Translations under genes and position numbers: made by a program | Shown: positions 50,246-61,135 of the stretch, piece after piece | Layout: each line of letters begins with the position of its first letter | Numbering within the stretch: the first letter of the stretch is position 1 | The notes under the pieces: model-generated | What the model saw: only the letters and a program-made list of their open reading frames with translations | Databases searched by the model: none | Told to the model about the DNA's origin: nothing | Assembly (NCBI RefSeq): GCF_022539315.1 | Contig: NC_066335.1 | Coordinates: forward strand, 4,369,214-4,433,213 | Length of the DNA: 64,000 bases | Reading direction: 5' to 3' | DNA from: Serinus canaria | Lineage: Eukaryota; Chordata; Aves; Passeriformes; Fringillidae

Positions 50246-53164
50246 TGTCGTGGTTTAAGATGGGTTGGTTTTTTAGTTAAGGAGAAATCCGTCAACCACA
50301 GAAGTGACTGTTTTAGACGAGCTGCTAACAGTTCCACCAGACCAAACAGAACCAAACAGCTGGCTAATTTTGATGTTGACACCCTGTTAAACTACTTAAT
50401 AAAGCTGAACATGCCTCTGTAAAATAACATTTAAAGACAAACAGTCTGGGAAAAGCTCTCTTGCTTCTGGCTGTTGAACAGGTAACTGGGAGCTTGAGCG
50501 GCCCAGCACTAGCCAGGCTGGCTCCGCTCCACCGCCCAGCTCGCATGGCCTGGTGGGCTGGGCCAGGCCCTGACCCCTGTGGCCTGGCCAGATCAGCCCA
50601 CGGCGAAGCTTGGCTGAGATTCAACTGCAACCCAGGCCGGCTCTGCTGGAGCTTTGGCGGGGGCTGAGCAGGCCCCCCTGCCTCCTGCTCCAGCCACAGG
50701 CCGCTGAGCCTGCTGGGACTATCCTGGTGCTGTGAGAAATCATGTGGGTAAGAGCAGAGGTGGCCCTGCAGTCCTGAGCAGAAAAGCAACCCTGCAGCTG
50801 GAATTGAATGTGGCAGGGGCCGGAAAACAGCCATGCAGCCAGGCTGGCTACTGCCTGGCAGAGATCACATGACTATCTACAGACCCAGGCAAGATATTAC
50901 CTCTTTTAATGCACTGACATTAATCCTCTCTCAAGTAAGAGAAAAGGAAAGGGTGAAGACACGTTGTCATGGTTTGAGCCTGGTGCAATGCCAGTGCCCC
51001 TAAGAAAATGCCTCCTCCCTGGTGTCTGCTGTGAGATGTGATCAAGAAATAGAGCAAAGCAGTTTCTATCTTAGGAATAAAAGGGATAAAAAACTTTATT
51101 AACCTACAACTATAAAAGATAACACACAGAACTCAGGATGAAAACCTTTCAAAAACATTCCTCCTCCCCCCTAAATTTCTAATACATTCACTCTTCAGAT
51201 TACTAACTCATTCTATCACCACCCTTCAGATTATCAGTTCTCAGTTCATCAAGGAGAGAGGAGTCCTTCTTGTACCACAGGCTTCCCCAGGAAACACAGT
51301 TGAAACCTCTTCTGTTTCCATGTCACATGTGGCACCGCCTGGAGATCATTTTGCCATCGTGACATCTTCCTTCCATGCCTCAATGCTTTCAGCACTGTGC
51401 ATGGACTAGAGCTGCTTCTAGGGTTTTCGTTTTTAAAGGATGCTTTGGCCAGTTCCAAAAAGAGCACAGTCTCTCACTTTCGGGACACCTCTCCCCCTCC
51501 CCCCCAGTTTCATTCCCTGGGGCTGAGGGGTCTCGAGAACAGAGATCATCTTCTTCTTTTTCTTCCCTGAAGATGGAGGGCACTACCACAACTCTCCTCG
51601 CCTGTCGTCTCTGTTCACACACTCTTTCACATCTCATCACTTCACTCTCTTGGCTCTAAGCCACTGCCTCCCCCCTAAATGCAGTCTCTGTATCACAGGA
51701 AAAAAATGGTTCTGTCCATGGCCATACAAGAAAAGTCCAGCCAAAGGCCACTCCATCACTTCCTCCCACCTAATATTCTTTTCAGTTTCTCTTGTGGCCC
51801 ATTTCCTCTTATCTCATCTCCGTCTCTCTTCTTATTCAACTCTAGGAGAAATCAGCATTTACAAGGCTTCCATCATCCAAGAAAAGGGTTAAAAGTCTCA
51901 GACTCTGCCTGTCCAGAACTCCCACAGGCAGCCGAGCACCTCCTCACTGCAACCCCCCCTCTCCTTCACGCCAGCCATGCTATCTAATTTCAAGGTGGCA
52001 CAGGCACAGACACCAGCTTGCTCTCTCTCTCCCTCGGGGGGTGGGGTGGGCTGCCCGAAGCTCCTCAGTGCTCCTTTACCCTTCCATCCTGCAGGGTCCT
52101 TCACCTCCCTTCTCTGTCCAAGGCCCGGCCTACCTCCTCCGGCGGCATGGCCTCCCCTCCCCCACCCAGCTCAGCACCGGGCAGGGGAGGTCTGTTCTCT
52201 CCTTCACTGACGGAACTCAAAAAGAACTTCCCCCTTGGAGTTCTCCACTTTTAACTCCCCTGTGCTCTCAGAGGTGTATCCATGTCCTCAGAAGCCATAC
52301 CAAGTGCCAGTATTCAAATCTGAGCACCTATTGGTTTGACTACAGCATTCCAAAAAACTCACTTCCTCTCAAACTACGACACTCGTAAAGAAAACAACAT
52401 GGAGACACTGAAGGCAGTGAAGGATTCAAATCCTAGATGGGAGGAGAGTGAGGAGATGCTTTAGCCTTGGTCTGAAAAGCATTAGAAGATGGTGCGTTCA
52501 AACTGTAGGCATGAACAAAGGCACCCATGCTGAAGCAAACAGATGTTGAAGTAGCTGTGATCCAATGAGAAGCTTAACACAGAGAGATAGGAGTGATGAA
52601 GACTTTTTGCCCCCAGAAATGAAGATAATCTCAGAGCTAGATGAAGAGAACCTTTGCTTCTGAACAGCTCATCTTAAACTTCTACTCCATTAGCCAAAGA
52701 TTGAGCCCCAAAAACAATTATGGGAAAAGCTATTAATCGAGGGAAAGGACTTTCACATGGCAATCAGATTTCCATCTCCTCAGTGGCTGATTCACTGTGA
52801 CATTGAAGCCATGAGAAAACTGTTTCTTGTGGAAAAGTCTCCATGGCATGGCAAGAGAGACTCCTCTCCCTAAGTGAACTGAAGAGAGATCATTTTAGAG
52901 GTGGCAAACTAGCTGAAAATCCTAGATTTTGTCACTTTATGTTGTCAGTGGAAAAAGAAAGAGGAGGTGGCGGGAGGAGAAACACTCTGAATGTTTATTT
53001 AATTCTTATTATTCTCCTTTTAGTTCTGTTGATAAAAGTTTCTTCAAACCCTTTAAAGTTTTGAGCCTGCTTTTGCCCTTCTCTTAATCCTTATCTCACA
53101 GCAGAAAATGAGTAAATAATTTTAGTGAGTGCACTGGCGTTTGGCCAGTGCTCAACCTACCACA
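50246..53164 (+). mobile_element. LTR of an endogenous retrovirus carrying a nested LTR
   Basis: Starts TGTCGTGGTTTAAG and ends CAACCTACCACA, flanked by GCTTG at 50241-50245 and 53165-53169. It is interrupted by another LTR at 50965-52381. Without that insert and its duplicated target it is about 1497 bp, long for an LTR. Both halves match a songbird LTR family I recognise (TCTCACAGCAGAAAATGAGT near its end). Plus orientation is likely from the pyrimidine-rich, U5-like right end. Confidence 0.8.
50965..52381 (-). mobile_element. Nested long LTR (1417 bp)
   Basis: Inverted termini TGTCATGGTTTGAG and CTCAAACTACGACA (12 of 14 paired), flanked by CACGT (50960-50964) and CTCGT (52382-52386), a 5-bp target duplication with one change. 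AATAAA on the minus strand at 51100-51095 lies about 130 bases from the left end, giving minus orientation. It has no recognisable coding sequence; its pyrimidine-rich body yields spurious open frames. Confidence 0.85.
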
Positions 53165-53948
53165 GCTTGGAAGTCTATTTAGGAGTAGCTGGTTAAGCAT
53201 ATATTGTGTGATCTGTGCTCCCTAACGTGAACACAATGCTATTGTTTCATTGATCTTTTTATCCTGGATAAATCAGAGCACCTCACCTCTGTGCCTCCCC
53301 TCAACCTGACTCTGCCTGGGAGAATGAGATACAAACTGTCCTGTACATATGTAGCAGTGACAGAGGAATGGCCAGGATTTCCTCTGCCTGCTCTTTCCCC
53401 AAATCCAGGTTTCCTCCCCTGCCAGTCTCCTGCTTCAGGCTGTGAACTTTCAGTATCTGACCAGTTTTTGCAGCGGTAATTTGGGATGGATAATGCTGTT
53501 GCTCTGCATTGCTCAGATAAAGCCCCATTTATTTCCCATCTCACTGGCTGTGAGGGATAATTGGAACATAATCCAACAGTTTGGCTCTTTCTAAATACCA
53601 GCCAGAGTGGAGAATTTTGCCTTTTGAATTATATTCATGCTTGTGTCTGAATGATATTTTATTGAACATGTTTTGATACCCTCCCAGTGTGTTGTAACTG
53701 CACCAGCAGGGAGTTGCCAACTTTGTTGTCTGATGATTTACATCTGATTTTATACTGTGGGATTAGATCAGGGAAAAATCAGACAGCCCAAGATATCCAA
53801 GACTAACACCTTCAAAATGCTCCTGGCATTCCTTTTATGTGACCACAAATGTTCTTACTGATATTTTAACTTATTTGACTTTCAGGAACAATGCAATGTT
53901 AATTAATATTGTGCCTAAAGAATGTTCCAAAGAATATTTGATGCCAAG

Positions 53949-53987
53949 ACTTTGTCATGATCCATCACCTCTGGATCATGACAAAGT
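53949..53987. repeat. Perfect 16-bp inverted repeat with 7-nt loop
   Basis: ACTTTGTCATGATCCA (53949-53964), loop TCACCTC, then TGGATCATGACAAAGT (53972-53987). The stem is exact. It lies outside any repeat family I recognise. Confidence 0.95.
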
Positions 53988-55309
53988 AAGGAAGAGGACC
54001 CTGTGACAGGACAAAATTCCTCATCCTCCCACGGGGGAAAGCAATAAACAAGGCGATAAGAAATCAAATTTAGAGGCTGCTAATGAAGAAAATCACAGAC
54101 GCTCTTTGGAGCTGTAAAGAGCTAAAAACCAAGGCAGGATATTGGTGTGGACATCATTGATATAATTTTCTGTCTGCATTTTGCCTTGATGCCTTGCTCA
54201 TGGTCTTGTTGCTGTGTCATGTAATAAAAATTCCATCTCATGCTTCAGTACAGTTCATTGTTCAGCACAAATTATACACAAACATGCTGAGACAGGCAGC
54301 AGAGAAGAGAAAGGGAAGCAGAGTGGTACTATAAAAAAAGCTATTTCTTAAAAGTGGTATTGATCCTCTCCCTCTGAATTCCTACACATAACTTGCTCAG
54401 GGTCCCTCTGCAAATGTTTATTCCATTAATACATCTGCCTGGAACATTTACTACCAGTTTGTGACAGTTCAAGGCAGTGAAAGCAATGAGCAATGTGGTG
54501 TGGCCCCAGACTTTACAACAAACTAATCACTTGTGACTGCAAGGCAAGTGAGGGTGTTAATTACTCCCACTATTAATTTTTGACCTCTCTATGGGGAAGA
54601 TTGCAATAAACCCTGCTCTGACCTCACTGTCTTTGAAGAAGAAAGGCTTTTAGATGCTGATTCTTCAGCTGCAAAACTTTCTGAGTGCCTAATGCATCAC
54701 CAGATCCTCATTGGTATCCCAGAGGAAAAGGATGTTGATTAATTGATTAAATCTTGCTAATAGTGCTCTGAGACTTACAAAACTGCATTTTGAAGAGGAG
54801 AGCTTCATTAAGATAATCTTGGATACTGCATTTAATCAGTTCTATCTGCCCAGGAATGATGAAGACTTTCTAACAAATCCTGCTGTGATGGTGGGGATTT
54901 GATATTTTGCATTTCTACAGCTCAGCCATCTCTCAGCATTTACCCTGGTGCTGAGAGATTTGACCTGCTCGTCATGGTGACATGTCCTGCTCCTGAGTCT
55001 AAAATGAGCAAGATCATATTAGCAGTGGGAACTGAATGTGAGTGGGGAGAGAACTGGAGGTGTTCCAGTCATGATAGTAATACTTTTTACTTGGAGATAA
55101 TAACAGTCCAGTTGTGTTAACTTTTTGCTTGGCACATCCACTGTGCCGCTGACAATGATGGCCCTTAAGTGTTATTATGATGGCTTAATGCACACTCTTG
55201 GGTTTTGCAAAGCAATTGTCAGAGTTAAATGCAGGACAAATCAGATGGTTAATCAGCATGTGAATGCATGAGGAGCCATGTCTGCAGGCCAGGCACTGGT
55301 ATATGGGCT

Positions 55310-55327
55310 TTTTTTTTTTTTTTTTTT
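55310..55327. repeat. Poly-T tract
   Basis: A run of about 18 T. Confidence 0.9.
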
Positions 55328-55587
55328 GAGCTTTGAGTCCTCCTCAGAACAGTGTGATTTGGGCCTTACACAACCTCTAGCAATGTTGTGAATACTCTTC
55401 TGTAACTGATCAGCCTGGCTCCTCATTTTTTAGGTAGGGATCAATCAAAACTAAGAAAGTTAAGGCAAATCCTGTGAGTTTGCCAGGTTGGATGGAGCTT
55501 GGACCTAATTGGGGTATTTGGCCTTGTTTTACCTGTCCTGACCCTTGGGATACATTAGGAATAATTCAGAATGAGATGTCTTAGCCC

Positions 55588-55728
55588 TGGAAGTGTCGAA
55601 GGCCAGATTGGATGGGGCTTGGAGCAACCTGGGATAGTGGATAGAGCAACCTTGGAAAGTATTTCTGCCCATGGGATGAGATGATCCTCAAGCCCCTTTC
55701 TAACTCAAACCATTCCATGATTCTAAGT
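55588..55728 (+). mobile_element. CR1 tail fragment
   Basis: CTGGAAGTGTCGAAGGCC, GATTGGATGGGGCTTGGAGC and AACCATTCCATGATTCTAAG: the terminal part of CR1 in sense orientation. Confidence 0.9.
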
Positions 55729-57049
55729 ATTTAAAGATGCAAACTCACTGATTTTGGAAGTTAAACACCTGGATATGAAGGCAGTTTCTACATCCCTTTG
55801 TGAGCCTGGATTTTAAACTTCCAGGTAATTCCTGGAAGTAAATAAACAACTTCACAGCTTGAGGTTATTTGAAAACTGCTAAGCGGGGTTTTGTCATATT
55901 TAATTTAAACTTGACCAAAATAGATACAGACTCAAAAGATAGGATGTTAGAAGGAAGTTGAAGGTGAAAATATCTTTTATTCAGTAATTTTTCTTCCTGT
56001 GTCTCTAGTGTGTTAATTTTTCTCCCTGCTCCTAAATAAATAGGGGAGACAATTTCCAATAAAGTGGATGAGCTGGAAGGCTAAGTGGAAGGTTTTCTAC
56101 TCTGAAATCTAAATTTCTTAGTCTTCAAAATCACTGCCAAAGTGCTCATTTGTCTCATGTTCACCTCCACAATCACATTATCTGCTAAAACATCTGCAAT
56201 GACTTTATTATTAATAGGCAATGTCCTAGGCATAATTTTCGTCTAGCAAACTTCCCCAGGGCTTCATCTCTACTCTGAGCAGAGAGAAAGACCATAATAT
56301 TTACTCACACTAAAATAATCTTGTCAAGAATTTTGACATTTCTTCTGACCATTAATTAAGCTTGAAAAGCACTTACAAGCACTACTATTAGCACTTCATG
56401 CCTGACTAAACCTATGGAGAAAGAATTGAACAGAGAAATTTAATATATTGTAAAATAAATGTTCAGCAAGGAGAACATGATACAGAAACATGAATACAAC
56501 AAACAGAAAACTTATTTTTCTGCTTTGATCAGGAACTAGAGGCTTCTGGTAAATATCCAGAATATGTTTTGCTATATACTCTATTTTTATTTACTCTAAA
56601 TGCACCACAGCATCATTCCAGTTATTCCTTTTTCCATTGAAATAATTACTGGAGCAGGACTTCAGCATCTTGTGTAAATGTCATAAGCACTCATACTTCT
56701 TTCTGGGATACTGAAGGATTTTACCCCTCTTTTCTTTGCTTTCTGTTTTCCCTTTCTCTCAGGAATACCTTTTCTCTTTGATGTGCTATGCTTGTTCCAC
56801 AAAGAGTTTGGATTCTGAGAATCTGACATTTTCCAACAGAAACCTATTCCATAAGAAAATTTCCAAGCTAGTAGTTTCTCTAACTACAACCAGTAGGCCT
56901 CCCATGGGCCCAGGTCCAGCACAAGCTCTTCCAGGCCAGCTCACTCTTGTAGCCATGGTTTATATAAAATTTAATATAAAGAGACATTTCTATCTTTTTC
57001 TGGTGTGCTACAGTGCTGCCCCTCTGTGGCTACCAATGGCTGCCTGATA

Positions 57050-57145
57050 GATTTAAATCTAAAATGTGATTTAAAATTAAATTTTAAATTAAACTTAAAA
57101 TTTAATTTCAACTCAAATTTCAAATTAAATCTGAAAATACATTTA
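57050..57145. repeat. AT-rich degenerate repeat
   Basis: Repeated AAATTAAA/TTTAAATT motifs, many self-complementary. Confidence 0.8.
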
Positions 57146-58694
57146 TTATAAAGCTCTCTCCCAATGGATACAGGTATAAAGAAACCTCTCTGCAAACACA
57201 ACATGGAAAAGGTGTTATTTTTTTTTACTGACAGTTCCTGCCATCTTTCTTCCCCTGATCCCAGGTTTAATCTCATTTGATTGCTGTGAGGAAAGATAAG
57301 GATTTAAGGACTGTAGGTGTCTTTCGCTCATTCCAAATGACAAAAAGGACAGAAGGAAGAGAACATTTGGAAGTAAAAATTCTTTATGAAGGGAATATGT
57401 AAAATAAGTGGGATGAATTTCAAATAGATTCTTGTGGCACAACTACTGAGTTTATTGGAAGCAGTTTGTTTTATAGCTCTTGAGTGTCCTGGAACATTCT
57501 TTGTTTTCTCATTGTCAGTGTGCATTGTAGCAAAATAACACTGGAGTTTCTTCTTTCCCAGCAGACACCCCCACTGCAGGGAAAAAATGGAAAAAAGGCA
57601 GAAACTCCCATCAGTTCCAAGCAAATGCTTTCCTCTGTATTTGAAAAACAAATCATTGTCTGTAAATTCTCAGCACAAGTTCTGAGAATGAAAAATTATG
57701 TATTACACATACAAAAGTCTGCCAAAATGACAGCAGATCTTGTTATATTTCTTTTGTCAGAGAGAAAAACTTGCCTAAATTGCCTCACTATTTTATTAGG
57801 AAATGAAGAACAAATATCTAAGTGGCATTTCTTTTAGAGTTGTATTGTAAATGGAGTTAAATACATTGAAAATGCAAACATTGTTTGACTGATGTGTATT
57901 ATATCTCCCTATTTATCTCTATTTCCCTATTCACATCTCATTTTGTTCTGATTTTGACCTGGGTTCTTCTCTTAATGCTCAATATTTTCGTAGGAAAAAG
58001 ATGCCCACCTTCCCAAGTTGTCATCTGCAAATCCAAAAGGAGAATTGTCTCCTTCTGATCAACCTGATGATCACCACAGAACTCTCCATCTGGCCAGCAG
58101 TTCTGGCAAATACTCAGGTGTGAAGTAGACTTGAAGCATTTGAAATTCTCAGACAAAAATAAGTGCAAGTACTTTGCTAGACAAAGCCAACTTAGGTACA
58201 GGCAGAATTTTAACAAAGAACAGGGTGACTACACACTCCTGTACTGAAAATAAAAATACTTCTTCAAACCTTTATTTAGCTTTCCTAGTGCAGAAGTGGG
58301 GCAGGAAAGGAGACGTGTTATTATTCAGTCCTAGGGCTCTCACCCAGCTGGAACAGGACATGTTGTGCACTCTGTATTTATATTTACTCATTTCAAAAGG
58401 CTGTAGATTCATTTTTTCCCCTGACATGAGAAATGTTGGTGGAAGCACTGAAGGATTAGAGTAGCTGTGATTTGCCTGCTAAAGTAAACATAAGCCAATA
58501 CTGTAACCAGATCACATTCTTGTGGTGGGGTGGAGAGACTTTAATTCTCAGTCACACTGAGAGGAAGCAAAAAGTGCACCAGGAAACAGGCTGAGCTTTC
58601 TTTAGTGTGGGAATGAAAACATGGGAGAAATGGGGACATTTAGCCTCATTTTATGTGCCTTGATCCTTGGGACACATCAAGAATAGTTCAGGAT

Positions 58695-58832
58695 TGACAT
58701 GCCCCATCCCTGGAAGTGTCCAGGTTGGATGGGGCTTGAAGCAACCTGGGATGGTGGAAGGTGGGGCAGGAGTGGGACTGGATGTGCTTTAAGGTCCTTC
58801 CTACCCAAATCATTCTGGGATTGTAAGGATTC
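58695..58832 (+). mobile_element. CR1 tail fragment
   Basis: CATCCCTGGAAGTGTCCAGG, TTGGATGGGGCTTGAAGC and CCTACCCAAATCATTCTGGG, CR1 sense. Confidence 0.9.
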
Positions 58833-61014
58833 TGCAGACAAGAAATAAACTTGATTTCTCCATTTAGACAGATCAGTGCTGTCCTGCACAAGCAATCTCT
58901 GCACTGAGTGTGTGGTGGCACTTCCAGGCGGGACTGGAGTCCCACTAGTGAGCAAATACATGGCAAAAGACCCTCTCACTACAAAAAAACTTCACGAGGG
59001 CACGTACAGGGAGGGAGGAGAACTGCCCTATCAGGTCCCCTGTACTGACTGAGGTGTGAGGAGCAGAAATGCCACAGATCTGGGCTGAGGTCACCCAGGC
59101 AGCTTTCAGCAGACACATCCCACATTCCTACAAGTCATGGGTGGTCAAATGATAAAATGAGGCTCTTTTCCTCCCCAGTATCCTTTCCTTTCTTTGAGGA
59201 CATTTCTGTGCATGCACCAGAGAGGATTTATCTGTGAATAGCAGAAAAGTTTGATAACCATGAGAAATGCAAGCTGAAAATGGTGAACCCTGCCTAAAGA
59301 CAAGCACAACCCCAAAAATATAGGGTTAAAAATATTTTTTAAGAACACACAGATGGCAGATACATTTTTCTTCTTTTTAAAAACCCAAACAGCAAGCAAT
59401 GTACTGCAAAATAAATTCATTGTTTTGCCATGTTGTTGTGAAGCAAGTACCTGGTGCAATGGAAGATGATTCTCCAAGTAATTTTTGGACATCATTCTGT
59501 TTTCACAATACAAATTTCTCCATACATTGGGTGGAAGCTCGATAAGTGACCCAATATTTGCTGTGATTTTAATGCCATGTTGTTTTAATGTCTAAGGGAA
59601 ATCAGAAATCAGATGTTTTCAAATCACCAGCACATTTCTGGAGCAATGTTGCAAACTGACATCTGTGAACAAGCTGAGAGTTATAGCCGAGTTCTTTTCT
59701 TTGAGTGCATGTGCAAAGTGAGCACTGCTCTAGATCCAACTGAGGGAAAGAGAGAAGGAATAAAATTTAATCAGCTCATAAGAATCCCTGGATTTTTTAT
59801 GTGAATTTCTCTCTTAATGTATTGCAGTGACTTTTGGGGGAATTTTTCTGCTTTTTAACTAAACATGTTTTAATATAAATAATAACAATGATAACGAAAT
59901 CAAGCTCTTTGTGTTGAGATCTTATTTTCCCATAAGGATTCTTGAGAAGCTGAACAGGGAATGTTCTCCAGAAGAAAAACAACTTCTGCCCAGAAAAGCT
60001 GATCTGTCCTGCTGCAAAAAGGTGCAACTCCAGAGACTTAAGCACAGCTCTGTGTCCTACAAAAATGACCAGAATTGATGCAAGAGCAAAAAATGTTGCT
60101 CTGACTCATATAAAGAAAGAGCACATTCTGTCCCAGAGTGGTTATGTGGGCCCTGCTGAGCTGAATTTCCCCTGGATAATTTCTTTATGTCTTGGAAATC
60201 AACCTCCAGCCAGCCCAAGGCTTTATATGTCTCTTAAATTCGATGGAAAATTAATTTTGGGAGTCTTGGTGATGTCCTGTGCTCTGTGCTTGTCTACATG
60301 CACAGCAAATTTATTTTGCAAACTGGATGCTTTGATGTTATTTTTGAAAGTTCTTGAGGGCTGACAAGACTCCTTCAGTTTGGGGTCAAGCTGGAGAGAC
60401 TGAATTAGGAACACCAATATTTTCTGATTTATTTTTGCATCCTGTGCATGATGCAGCCCTGGACTATATCCACCTCTTCCCACCTCCCTTCATACCAGTT
60501 CACTCTGGCCAAAATATGGGAAATTGTAGTTTGTCCTTCTATTTTTGTTTCCCATGCAGAGAAGACATTTTATACCATATTTTGAGTAGTTTTTGCCCCT
60601 ACTTTTCCTTTTTTTGCTACTAGCAATTTCCCAGAAATATTTGGCTTAGGTTTGTCACTTAACAATTTTGCTTAAGGAACTGAGACTTCTATGGCAGTTG
60701 GAAGTAAAATCAGACTGTTTGAGATCTGGAAAAGCACAGGGCTAAACTGAGATTTCTGGATTGATCAAAGTTCAGGCTTGTCCATGAGTCCTTGACTTAA
60801 TGAGCCAATGTGTGAGAGGGTTTGTGATCAAATAATTGGGGAAAATAGGTTTGGATTTAAACCATTATTCAATGCAGGATATGCTCGGTGGTTACTTACT
60901 GGCTGTAGTCTGCTTCATTTTAAATTAAGTTTTAAGTGACATTGGCTCTCAGTTTTCGATGCATTTGGGCACCTAATTCCTGTGGTTTGGAGCATCCAAG
61001 CCTTGATCACTTTT

Positions 61015-61135
61015 GGAACCACCATAACAGGACTTGGAGCACTCTGGTGTAGTGGGAGGTGTCCCTGCCCATGGCACTGGATGGGCATTAAGGTCCGTTT
61101 CCCCTGCAATCACTTCATAATTCAGTGATTCTTTG
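61015..61135 (+). mobile_element. CR1 tail fragment, diverged
   Basis: GGACTTGGAGCACTCTGG, GGTGTCCCTGCCCATGGCAC and ATTAAGGTCCGTTTCCC, then an AATTCAGTGATTCTTTG end. Confidence 0.8.

Noticed and set aside
50364..52388. Open frames of 100-156 residues in GC- and pyrimidine-rich DNA
   Set aside because: They lie inside two LTRs, which are non-coding; composition alone explains the lack of stops.
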